A DNA stretch of 8,469 nt from Thermoplasmata archaeon (GTDB lineage Archaea > Thermoplasmatota > Thermoplasmata > Halarchaeoplasmatales > Halarchaeoplasmataceae), in the NCBI GenBank assembly GCA_007129655.1, contig SKVC01000136.1:1-8469 (forward strand). The letters are read 5' to 3'. Below are positions 1 through 5,081 of the stretch, piece after piece (position 1 is the first letter of the stretch; each line of letters begins with the position of its first letter). Under the pieces are notes generated by a model. That model saw only the letters and a program-made list of their open reading frames with translations. It did no database searches and was not told the DNA's origin. The position numbers and the translations under genes are program-made.

Positions 1-561
1 CATCTCCGGATGTTCTTTACCCTTAATCACCGCAGCCAAGTAGATATGAGCTCCGTGCTCGATGAGTATCTTCATGTTACCGTATTCCAACCGTCCTAAC
101 CCACCACCGGAATCACCGGAATGATCGAATGAATCTTTGACGAAATTTTGTACCGCTGAAAGCATACCTGCAAAGATATCACCATCCATCTCCTCATCGC
201 TTTCGTCAACTGTAGCTGCAAGAAGAAGCCCCGAATTATCAACGGCAAATATTTCTGAGAACGATGTATGTTCTTCTTCCTCGAAAAGAGGCTTTTCCAT
301 GACATCTTTTAATGCGCCGGAAAACAGATGGAATGGGTTCGGAGAGTTTATGTCACCTGAACCTGATAAAATATTAAAGTCCTGTTCTTCGGAGATGTCC
401 AAGAATTCGGTAACCAAACGAGTTTTACCTATACCGGGTTCGCCGGATATAAGTAGAGCTAGGCCCCTTTCATCCTTTACACTATCCACGATTTCAGAAA
501 AGGTCTTCAGTTCGGCCTTTCGACCTATCAATGGTAGTATATCTGTGTGCCTGGTCTCCAT
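1..561 (-). CDS. P-loop (AAA_16-like) ATPase N-terminus fused to a small sensor-like domain, partial
   Basis: The reverse strand is open for 187 codons from the ATG at 561 to the window edge, so the C-terminus is missing. Residues 12-18 (IGRKAEL) and the Walker A motif GEPGIGKT (40-47) match the start of AAA_16/MalT-type signalling ATPases. After residue 47 there are only about 50 residues, including NPFHLFSGAL (75-84), before a different domain begins near residue 98. That domain (IFAVDNSGLLLA, then GDIFAGMLSAVQNFVKDSF, LEYGNMKILIEHG and IYLAAVIKG) resembles the small alpha/beta, roadblock-like ligand or sensor domain found in many euryarchaeal signalling proteins. No Walker B or sensor motif is visible between the two, so ATP hydrolysis is doubtful. 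The start is the first codon after a TATA box about 30 nt upstream, suggesting a nearly leaderless mRNA. The signalling role is inferred; the P-loop is certain. Confidence 0.8.
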   Translation of the reverse strand, partial: METRHTDILPLIGRKAELKTFSEIVDSVKDERGLALLISGEPGIGKTRLVTEFLDISEEQDFNILSGSGDINSPNPFHLFSGALKDVMEKPLFEEEEHTSFSEIFAVDNSGLLLAATVDESDEEMDGDIFAGMLSAVQNFVKDSFDHSGDSGGGLGRLEYGNMKILIEHGAHIYLAAVIKGKEHPEM

Positions 562-587
562 ATTATCGATTGTAATGTTTACACTGC

Positions 588-597
588 TTATAAATTA
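588..597 (-). promoter_or_regulatory. TATA-like promoter of the P-loop ATPase gene
   Basis: Read on the minus strand this A/T-rich box (TAATTTATAA) lies about 30 nt before the ATG at 561. That distance would place the archaeal transcription start within a few bases of the start codon. No Shine-Dalgarno is present in between, which fits leaderless translation. Confidence 0.45.
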
Positions 598-732
598 TAC
601 TGTTTTTAATAGGTATAATTTTCTAACGAGAAAACACACAAAATTTCACTTCTATGGAGCGCACGGCGATCTGGCTGTTTCATATGATTTTGTATGTAAA
701 AACGGCCATTTTTTTACGTATAAAGCGAAAAG

Positions 733-763
733 CTTAAATACACTTGCACGTATATACAAGTGT
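733..763 (+). promoter_or_regulatory. TATA-like box followed by a perfect dyad; orphan promoter/operator candidate
   Basis: CTTAAATA (733-740) resembles an archaeal TATA box. It overlaps a perfect 7-bp inverted repeat, ACACTTG (740-746) and CAAGTGT (757-763), with a 10-bp spacer. The expected start site falls near 763. No protein gene follows on the plus strand, so it may drive a short RNA ending in the T-tracts near 815 or 860, or be a bare regulator site. Function is inferred. Confidence 0.3.
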
Positions 764-787
764 GCAGAGTATAAGGCACACCATATG

Positions 788-818
788 ACGATAATCACCC
801 TCCCTCCCTTTTTGTTAC
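788..818. repeat. 31-bp C/T-rich direct repeat, copy 1
   Basis: Identical over 31 bp to the copy at 835-865, with a period of 47 bp. Both copies are also preceded by CACCAT with a small length difference between. The core is CCCTCCCTCCC (798-808) followed by TTTTTGTTAC (809-818). On the plus strand the T-run could act as an archaeal terminator. On the minus strand the core is GGGAGGGAGGG, which can contribute to a G-quadruplex. Confidence 0.9.
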
Positions 819-834
819 AAAGGGATTCACCATC

Positions 835-865
835 ACGATAATCACCCTCCCTCCCTTTTTGTTAC
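835..865. repeat. 31-bp C/T-rich direct repeat, copy 2
   Basis: Exact second copy of the 788-818 unit, 16 bp after the first. Its end, TTTTTGTTAC (856-865), also forms a perfect 10-bp inverted repeat with GTAACAAAAA (908-917), so a terminator-like structure spans 856-917. Two copies give six G-tracts on the minus strand. Two copies with different spacer content are too few for a CRISPR array. Confidence 0.9.
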
Positions 866-907
866 TTTCTTTTTCCGAATAGAGTTAAAACTGCATCGAG
901 ATTGAAT

Positions 908-930
908 GTAACAAAAAATTAAAGAAAGGG
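908..930 (-). terminator. T-rich terminator tract after the Cys-rich protein gene
   Basis: Just past the stop codon at 934 the minus strand reads CCCTTTCTTTAATTTTTTGT, a T-rich run typical of archaeal intrinsic termination. It pairs with the T-run at 856-865 as a 10-bp inverted repeat, so the region could stop transcripts from both sides. Confidence 0.5.
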
Positions 931-933
931 GTT

Positions 934-1194
934 TTAGGCGAGTTCTTCAAGCTTTTCTTTGACAGCCTGTAGTTCTTCTTCCAGTTCGCTCATATAAGCT
1001 TCCAGTTTCTCACGCTTCTCACGTTTGGAAGTATATTTTCTCCAGCCTCCACCGTGTTGACCGCAATTACACTGTGATCCGCTAGAACATCCGCAGTCGC
1101 ACCCGCATCCGCAGGAGCAGCCTCCGTGATGATGTCCTCCGCCGTGTCCGCAATCGCCTTTACTTTTTCCGTGTCCGCAACTTTTTCCTTTCAT
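934..1194 (-). CDS. Small Cys/His/Gly-rich, metallothionein-like protein with coiled-coil tail
   Basis: The 86-residue protein has two parts. Residues 1-50 are almost only Gly, Cys, His and Ser, with 10 cysteines and 6 histidines. Cysteines 26, 28, 30, 32, 34 and 36 form an uninterrupted C-x-C ladder, followed by C42-x-C44, and H21-H23 form a His triplet. Residues 57-86 are a charged helix with a clean heptad: a positions L64, L71, V78, L85 and d positions M68, L75, L82, so it probably dimerises or trimerises. The first part strongly suggests binding of soft metals or an Fe-S/Zn cluster. I do not recognise a named family. No signal peptide is seen, so it is probably cytoplasmic. Translation likely uses GTGAT (1200-1204) five bases before the ATG, complementary to the 16S 3' end. 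It is divergent from an HxlR-type regulator, suggesting control by it. The metal or redox role is inferred from composition. Confidence 0.85.
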   Translation of the reverse strand: MKGKSCGHGKSKGDCGHGGGHHHGGCSCGCGCDCGCSSGSQCNCGQHGGGWRKYTSKREKREKLEAYMSELEEELQAVKEKLEELA

Positions 1195-1222
1195 GGTATA
1201 TCACTTATAGCTAGTAACAATA

Positions 1223-1249
1223 ATAAACTATATAAAGATTGTAGTTTAT
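1223..1249. promoter_or_regulatory. Shared divergent promoter inside a perfect 8-bp inverted repeat (putative HxlR operator)
   Basis: ATAAACTA (1223-1230) and TAGTTTAT (1242-1249) are exact reverse complements separated by 11 bp. The spacer carries the TATA sequence of the intergenic region: ATATAAAG on the plus strand, CTTTATAT on the minus strand. It lies about 40 bp before the Cys-rich start at 1194 and about 60 bp before the HxlR start at 1294. A dimeric winged-helix regulator bound here would block TBP for both genes. The repeat is seen; the operator function is inferred. Confidence 0.5.
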
Positions 1250-1293
1250 AGCTGTATAGTTAAGTTACACGTATTAAGTAGGTGAAATACAAA

Positions 1294-1635
1294 ATGGCCC
1301 ACCAAGAACATGAATGCTGCGATGAAGAAGGAATATGTCTGTGCACTACCGAGGGAATACTCAATGTAATTTCTAAGAAATGGACCATCTGCATAGTGAG
1401 TTTGCTCGGTGCGAGATCGGAAGGATACCGATTCAACGAATTGAAGAGAAGATTGGAAGGCATAAGTCCAAAATCCCTTTCCGACAGGCTGAAAGAATTG
1501 GAGAGTGAAGGTTTGGTCAACCGGAACGTGAAACCGACACAGCCACCGGAGGTAACCTATACGCTGACGGAAGACGGCCATTCGTTGAAAGCTTCACTTA
1601 AACCACTTGAGCGATGGGTCAGTGAGAGAGAGTGA
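1294..1635 (+). CDS. HxlR-family winged helix-turn-helix regulator with N-terminal cysteine cluster
   Basis: The 113-residue protein matches the HxlR family in length and layout. A first helix carries KKWTICIVSLL (28-38). The helix-turn-helix follows: RFNELKRRLEGISPKSLSDR ending with the recognition helix, then LKELESEGLVNR. The wing reads YTLTEDGHSL. HxlR proteins are dimeric DNA-binding regulators often tuned by thiol-reactive aldehydes, quinones or disulfide stress. Here C8, C9, C15 and C17 form CC-x5-C-x-C ahead of the first helix, with C33 inside it, a plausible thiol or metal switch. The ATG at 1294 is preferred because AGGTGA (1280-1285), complementary to the 16S 3' end, lies eight bases upstream. 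An in-frame GTG at 1282 falls inside that site. It likely controls itself and the divergent Cys-rich gene. Its stop is two bases from the convergent dehydrogenase stop. Confidence 0.92.
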   Translation: MAHQEHECCDEEGICLCTTEGILNVISKKWTICIVSLLGARSEGYRFNELKRRLEGISPKSLSDRLKELESEGLVNRNVKPTQPPEVTYTLTEDGHSLKASLKPLERWVSERE

Positions 1636-1637
1636 AT

Positions 1638-2588
1638 TCAATCCATACCAAATTTTTTTCTTAGATTCTTGATCATCTCTTCCGTCATAGTTGGAAGATC
1701 ATACTTGTGTTCCCAGCCCCAGTCTTTTCTGGCAGCTGAGTCGTCTATGGAATCCGGCCATGAATCCGCTGTTTTCTGACGTTTATCCGGTTCGTAGTGT
1801 ACCTTCAATTCGGGGATGTGTTTTCGTATGGCTTCTTCCAGTTCTTTTACTGTAAAGCTGAGTGCTCCGTGATTGTAACTCATCCTTACCTTGATATCTT
1901 CCGGATCCGCATCCATTATCATCAAAGTTCCTTTAACGGCGTCGTCCATGTACATCATGGGTAACTTGGTATCTTCCTTTACAAAACAGGAGTACTCTCC
2001 CTTCTTGATGGCTTCGTAGAATATCTCCACCGCGTAGTCCGTGGTTCCTCCGCCGGCTTCCTGCTTCCAGCTTATCAATCCCGGGTAGCGAAGACCTCTG
2101 ACGTCCAATCCGTATATTTCGTGGTAGTACTGGCAGAGCAATTCGCCGGCCACCTTGGTTATACCGTATATGGAGGTAGGCTCTAAAACAGTGTGCTGCG
2201 GTGTGTTATCCAAAGGAGATGTAGGTCCGAATACAGCTATGGAGCTGGCCCAGAATAGTTTTACATCTCGGTCTTTGCAGATGTCCAAAAAAGTTCGAAG
2301 ACCGTTTAGGTTAACGTCCCAGGCAAGTTCGGGCTTGTCTTCGCCAACTGCCGATAGGAGTGATGCCAGGTGATAAACCTGTGTGAATTCGTATTTTTCG
2401 AATAACTTTGACATCTCTTCCGGATTTCTTACATCACCGGTTTCTAGAACACCGTCGTAGTCCTCAGGTATATGTCTATGGCCCAAGGCGACCACATTTT
2501 CCTTTCCGTATCGTTTCTGCAATTCGGGAACAAGCTCAGAACCTATTTGACCGAAGGGTCCGGTAACCAGTATTTTTTCAGACATCAT
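1638..2588 (-). CDS. SDR-type L-threonine 3-dehydrogenase (NAD(P)-dependent epimerase/dehydratase fold)
   Basis: The 316-residue protein is an extended short-chain dehydrogenase most like the GalE-type L-threonine dehydrogenases of Thermoplasma. Those oxidise L-threonine to 2-amino-3-ketobutyrate in the cytoplasm, feeding threonine breakdown to glycine. Seen are the Rossmann motif G10-P-F-G-Q-I-G16, HLASLLSAVGE (73-83), the catalytic set S115/S116, Y141 and K145 (YGITK), DVRGLRYPGLIS, GGGTTDYAVEIFY, and LPMMYMDDA, characteristic of this subgroup. Where family members have Asp at the end of strand 2, there is G36 followed by H37-R38, which may favour NADP. The start is ATG 2588 or ATG 2585 (MM); AAGGAG (2594-2599) is 5 or 8 bases away, so the second is equally good. 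It is the last gene of an apparent operon with the phosphatase and transporter. Activity is inferred from homology; another sugar or amino acid substrate is possible. Confidence 0.88.
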   Translation of the reverse strand: MMSEKILVTGPFGQIGSELVPELQKRYGKENVVALGHRHIPEDYDGVLETGDVRNPEEMSKLFEKYEFTQVYHLASLLSAVGEDKPELAWDVNLNGLRTFLDICKDRDVKLFWASSIAVFGPTSPLDNTPQHTVLEPTSIYGITKVAGELLCQYYHEIYGLDVRGLRYPGLISWKQEAGGGTTDYAVEIFYEAIKKGEYSCFVKEDTKLPMMYMDDAVKGTLMIMDADPEDIKVRMSYNHGALSFTVKELEEAIRKHIPELKVHYEPDKRQKTADSWPDSIDDSAARKDWGWEHKYDLPTMTEEMIKNLRKKFGMD

Positions 2589-2593
2589 ATTAA

Positions 2594-2637
2594 CTCCTTT
2601 TTGCGATTTTAGGCCACATCAATAACTACATAATAAG
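2594..2637 (-). promoter_or_regulatory. Shine-Dalgarno and possible internal promoter of the dehydrogenase gene
   Basis: The 61-bp gap between phosphatase and dehydrogenase is longer than the 9-bp gap upstream. On the minus strand it carries CTTATTATG (2629-2637), a weak TATA-like box, and AAGGAG (2594-2599), a good Shine-Dalgarno. The dehydrogenase may therefore be expressed on its own as well as from the operon. Confidence 0.35.
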
Positions 2638-2649
2638 TTCTTCGGAAAG

Positions 2650-3243
2650 TTAATCAAGGTGAGAAGTATCGGCTTCCAAGATCACTTCAACTTCTTCTTC
2701 TATATCCAGAATACTCACCGAGCAGTTGGCGTGATATCCTTTGTGTATTTCTTTTAAAGGAATTCCGGTCAAAGTACCGAAGATGATCTTGTTGGTTCCT
2801 CCATGGGCTACCAGTAGGATATTGCCTTTTTCTTCAGCTATAATTCGGTAAACAAATTCCATCACCCGATCCCTGTGTTCAATAACGCTTTCGCCACCTG
2901 CAGGATGTTTCAAGAGGTGGTCGTCGCTGGCTTCGATGAATTCACGGAACTTAATACTCGCTTCCTCTTGGCTCAAACCACTGTAATCACCGGATCCAGC
3001 TTCGCGCAGAGCTTTGACGTAGGTGATATCATCGATCCCACACTCTTTCGCTATTATCTGTGCGGTTTCTGCAGCCCGGGGTAAGTCGCTGGAGTAGAGC
3101 TCGTCTAAATGGTATTTGGATAGTTCCAGGGCAGTTTGCTTAACCTCCTTTCTACCCATATCGGATAGTGGAGTTTCATCGGTGGAAACCACACCGGCCG
3201 CATTTGCTTTGGATTCCCCATGCCTTACCATGAATAATCTCAT
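2650..3243 (-). CDS. Histidine phosphatase superfamily protein (phosphoglycerate mutase-like)
   Basis: The 197-residue protein has every catalytic element of branch 1 histidine phosphatases. RHGES at 7-11 carries the nucleophile H8. R56 lies in SSDLPRAAETAQ, the acid/base E81 in LREAGSGDYSGL, and H147 in LLVAHGG. Such enzymes pass phosphate through a phospho-His and act on small phosphoesters (cobalamin or ribazole phosphates, sugar phosphates, phosphoglycerate) or phosphoproteins. The substrate cannot be read from the sequence. The length suits a phosphatase more than the larger cofactor-dependent mutases. It starts nine bases after the transporter stop with no clear Shine-Dalgarno, which suggests cotranscription and coupled translation. 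Confidence 0.92.
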   Translation of the reverse strand: MRLFMVRHGESKANAAGVVSTDETPLSDMGRKEVKQTALELSKYHLDELYSSDLPRAAETAQIIAKECGIDDITYVKALREAGSGDYSGLSQEEASIKFREFIEASDDHLLKHPAGGESVIEHRDRVMEFVYRIIAEEKGNILLVAHGGTNKIIFGTLTGIPLKEIHKGYHANCSVSILDIEEEVEVILEADTSHLD

Positions 3244-3252
3244 GATTTTGGT

Positions 3253-4449
3253 TTATTCGGGAAAGTATTTGAAGGTTATGGCACCCATGAATGCGAACAA
3301 AGACAGAGATAATATTCCAAAATTGTACGATGCGGTGACGGCGACAACGAATCCCACCAGCAGTGGTCCGGAAACTCCAAGGCCGTTGCAGACACCGTTC
3401 ATGACACCGGTAGCGGCACCGAGTGTTTCCGGAGGTGATTTTGTTTGTATCAATGTAAAGTAAAGTGGAGGGCCCATCTGACTGAAGAAGAAGTATAAAA
3501 ACAATAGGAGGATCACGACCGTGTGACTAGTGATAGGCAATAAAGTCAACAATACCAGGAACAAGCCGGCGGCTGAAAGCGAACCGACGATGACCGTCTT
3601 TCTTTTTCCTGTTATATCGCTGATCCATGAACCGATATACATACCAAGGACGGCACCCACATAGGGTAAACTGGCTCCCAGGGTAACGTCTTCCAGGGCG
3701 ATCCCGTGGCCTTCTACCAGGTAGGTGGGAACCCATAGGCTCATACCCCACCATAGGGCCGTCGAGAAGGTGGTTACCAGTAATATTAGTTGAAAATCCC
3801 GTTCCTTCATGAGTGTCTTCATGTCATCTATTACGGGATTCGGACTGCGATAATTGTTTGAATTTCCCTTGGGTATCAGAGTTAAAATGGGTACGGTGAG
3901 TAATATCCCCAGTATCCCGATCATGTAGAATGAACTCTCCCAACCGGTTCTCAGTATGAAGGGCATCATCAGTACCGGTGCCATCATCACTCCCATGGGA
4001 CCTCCGCTGACGAATATGGAGTTCGCACGGCCCCGTTCTCCGGGTGGGAACCACTCTGCGGTTAGCTTGGTGGCGCTGGGAAAAAGGACTCCCTGACCGA
4101 TACCAAGGATAACTCGGCTTAGCAGGAACATGGAATATATGTATCCCCACAAGGCACCCATGAATATAGCTACCGACCATACCAGTATGGCGATGGTCAA
4201 CATCTTTTTGGCACCGTGGATGTCGATCAGCGGACTGAAAAATATGTTGGAAAAACCGTAACTCACCAAAAATATCCCGAGTAAAACCCCGCCGAAGCTA
4301 CCCTGATCCCTTATGCTCCAGCCCATGTCAAGAGAGACGAAGGGCAAAGCTACCGAAATACTCATCCGAGCCAGGTATCCGATGAATATGCTCAGTACCA
4401 GCAATATGAGAAGTAACCAGCGTTTCGGGTGAGCTTCGTGTGAATTCAT
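3253..4449 (-). CDS. MFS transporter of the anion:cation symporter (ACS) type
   Basis: The 398-residue membrane protein shows about 12 hydrophobic segments in two halves joined by a charged loop (roughly 193-220). MFS motif A copies occur after segment 2 (D76-I-H-G-A-K-K82) and in the second half (D278-I-T-G-K-R-K284). The stretch from RVILGIGQG through FPSATKL, AEWFPPGERGRAN (112-143) is the signature of the ACS family, whose members take up organic anions such as hexuronates, galactonate, phthalate or aromatic acids with protons or Na+. It is a little shorter than the usual 430-450 residues. The ATG at 4449 is chosen over an in-frame TTG at 4470 because a TATA-like box about 31 bp upstream would start the mRNA almost at it. 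It heads a leftward operon with a phosphatase and a dehydrogenase, so its substrate may be an organic or amino acid; this is inferred. Confidence 0.9.
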   Translation of the reverse strand: MNSHEAHPKRWLLLILLVLSIFIGYLARMSISVALPFVSLDMGWSIRDQGSFGGVLLGIFLVSYGFSNIFFSPLIDIHGAKKMLTIAILVWSVAIFMGALWGYIYSMFLLSRVILGIGQGVLFPSATKLTAEWFPPGERGRANSIFVSGGPMGVMMAPVLMMPFILRTGWESSFYMIGILGILLTVPILTLIPKGNSNNYRSPNPVIDDMKTLMKERDFQLILLVTTFSTALWWGMSLWVPTYLVEGHGIALEDVTLGASLPYVGAVLGMYIGSWISDITGKRKTVIVGSLSAAGLFLVLLTLLPITSHTVVILLLFLYFFFSQMGPPLYFTLIQTKSPPETLGAATGVMNGVCNGLGVSGPLLVGFVVAVTASYNFGILSLSLFAFMGAITFKYFPE

Positions 4450-4474
4450 GGTCAGCCATTGGAACAGCAACTGG

Positions 4475-4492
4475 TTGATAAACCTTGAGGTT
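4475..4492 (-). promoter_or_regulatory. Promoter of the transporter operon with an overlapping small palindrome
   Basis: On the minus strand GGTTTATCAA (4475-4484) is TATA-like and lies about 31 bp before the ATG at 4449, fitting a leaderless transcript. It overlaps the dyad AACCT-TG-AGGTT (4481-4492), at the BRE position, where a repressor or activator could bind. Confidence 0.4.
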
Positions 4493-4520
4493 ATCTAGCG
4501 GTGATGAGTTGTTTTTTGGA

Positions 4521-4592
4521 AATCCGAGATGGATATCGGATTAAGAGGGACGTCGGTTTTGGATTACAAAACTCGATAAGGTCATATGACCT
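4521..4592. repeat. Cluster of three short perfect palindromes/hairpins in the 4450-4760 intergenic region
   Basis: The 311-bp gap between divergent genes holds no credible gene. Within it are a 7-bp stem with 8-nt loop (AATCCGA 4521-4527, TCGGATT 4536-4542), a 6-bp stem with 5-nt loop (GTTTTG 4556-4561, CAAAAC 4567-4572) and a 14-bp perfect palindrome AGGTCATATGACCT (4579-4592). They lie between two promoters, so operator sites are one reading and a small structured RNA another. The plus-strand frame 4501-4812 overlaps the antitoxin gene and has no recognisable protein character. Confidence 0.5.
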
Positions 4593-4760
4593 AAACCAGC
4601 GTTTGTTAGCCCGCTCAACCAGACATCAAAATCACCAACAAACCTCTTCCAAGAGTTCTATAACAGAAGTCACCAGAAAGGACTCTAAAATTAAAATTTC
4701 AGTGATGAAGGGGAAACATTTGTTACTTTATTCATACTTATGTGGTATAAAGGTGTCAAA

Positions 4761-5081
4761 ATGTGTCCAAAAGCCACGTTCAGTCTCTCGAAGAGAGATA
4801 GAGATGAAATAGAAAGTCTGGTCAAAACCGGCCACTTCACAAGCAAGAGCGATGTCGTTAAGACCGCCATCAGAATGCTGAAAGAAAATCATCCGGAATA
4901 TAAGACCGATATAGCGGTGGAGATGTTCAAAGATGGTAAGGTTTCCCTCGGGAGAGCCGCCGAGATCGCAGGGATGAGCAGGGAGAGTTTTAAAGATGTT
5001 CTGGATGAAAGAGGGATAACCAGAGAGATAGAGGCTAGAGAAAATTCAGAAAATAGATTAAATGAGATGGATGAAAAATAA
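4761..5081 (+). CDS. VapB-like antitoxin: ribbon-helix-helix plus UPF0175 helical domain
   Basis: The 106-residue protein has an N-terminal ribbon-helix-helix pattern: strand KATFSL (4-9), helix DEIESLVKTG, the turn FTSKSDVV, then the second helix to residue 42. It would dimerise and bind DNA in its own promoter. Residues 48-86 (DIAVEMFKDGKVSLGRAAEI, AGMSRESFKDVL, ERGI) match UPF0175, a family commonly encoded before PIN-domain toxins. The charged, Asn/Glu-rich tail probably embraces the toxin. The ATG at 4761 is preferred over the in-frame ATG at 4740 because GGTG (4752-4755) sits five bases upstream. Its TAA overlaps the toxin start by one base (TAATG), so translation is coupled. Pairing with the toxin is strongly supported by gene order and overlap. 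Confidence 0.85.
   Translation: MCPKATFSLSKRDRDEIESLVKTGHFTSKSDVVKTAIRMLKENHPEYKTDIAVEMFKDGKVSLGRAAEIAGMSRESFKDVLDERGITREIEARENSENRLNEMDEK

Larger units (their letters stand above)
562..933. other. Intergenic region without a convincing gene
   Basis: This roughly 370-bp stretch separates two minus-strand genes. It holds the ATPase promoter, a plus-strand TATA-plus-dyad element (733-763), two copies of a 31-bp C/T-rich repeat (788-818, 835-865) and the terminator tract of the Cys-rich gene. The long plus-strand reading frame crossing it is the antisense shadow of the ATPase gene. Two tiny ORFs (654-737, 27 aa; 785-841, 18 aa) lack a Shine-Dalgarno and any recognisable sequence. Confidence 0.6.

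Noticed and set aside
654..737. 27-codon plus-strand ORF with a TATA-like box about 38 bp upstream
   Set aside because: No Shine-Dalgarno, no recognisable sequence and very short; its hydrophobic and basic composition reflects A/T-rich DNA.
137..841. Long plus-strand open frame (234 codons)
   Set aside because: Its first two thirds are antisense to a frame encoding Walker A and a clear second domain. The rest is low-complexity intergenic DNA containing the 31-bp repeats.
788..865. CRISPR array
   Set aside because: Only two repeats, with a 16-bp spacer, far shorter than CRISPR spacers, and C/T-rich simple sequence; no cas gene nearby.
1246..1581. Minus-strand frame of 111 codons opposite the HxlR gene
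   Set aside because: Antisense shadow of a clear HxlR protein that has its own Shine-Dalgarno and promoter.
4571..4660. tRNA-like stretch on the minus strand (TGGTTGAGCGG resembles an A box)
   Set aside because: No matching T-arm with GGTTCRANTCC, no acceptor stem and no proper anticodon arm could be folded.
4501..4812. 103-codon plus-strand frame between the transporter and antitoxin genes
   Set aside because: It overlaps the well-supported antitoxin in another frame, covers hairpin-rich intergenic DNA and shows no domain-like pattern.
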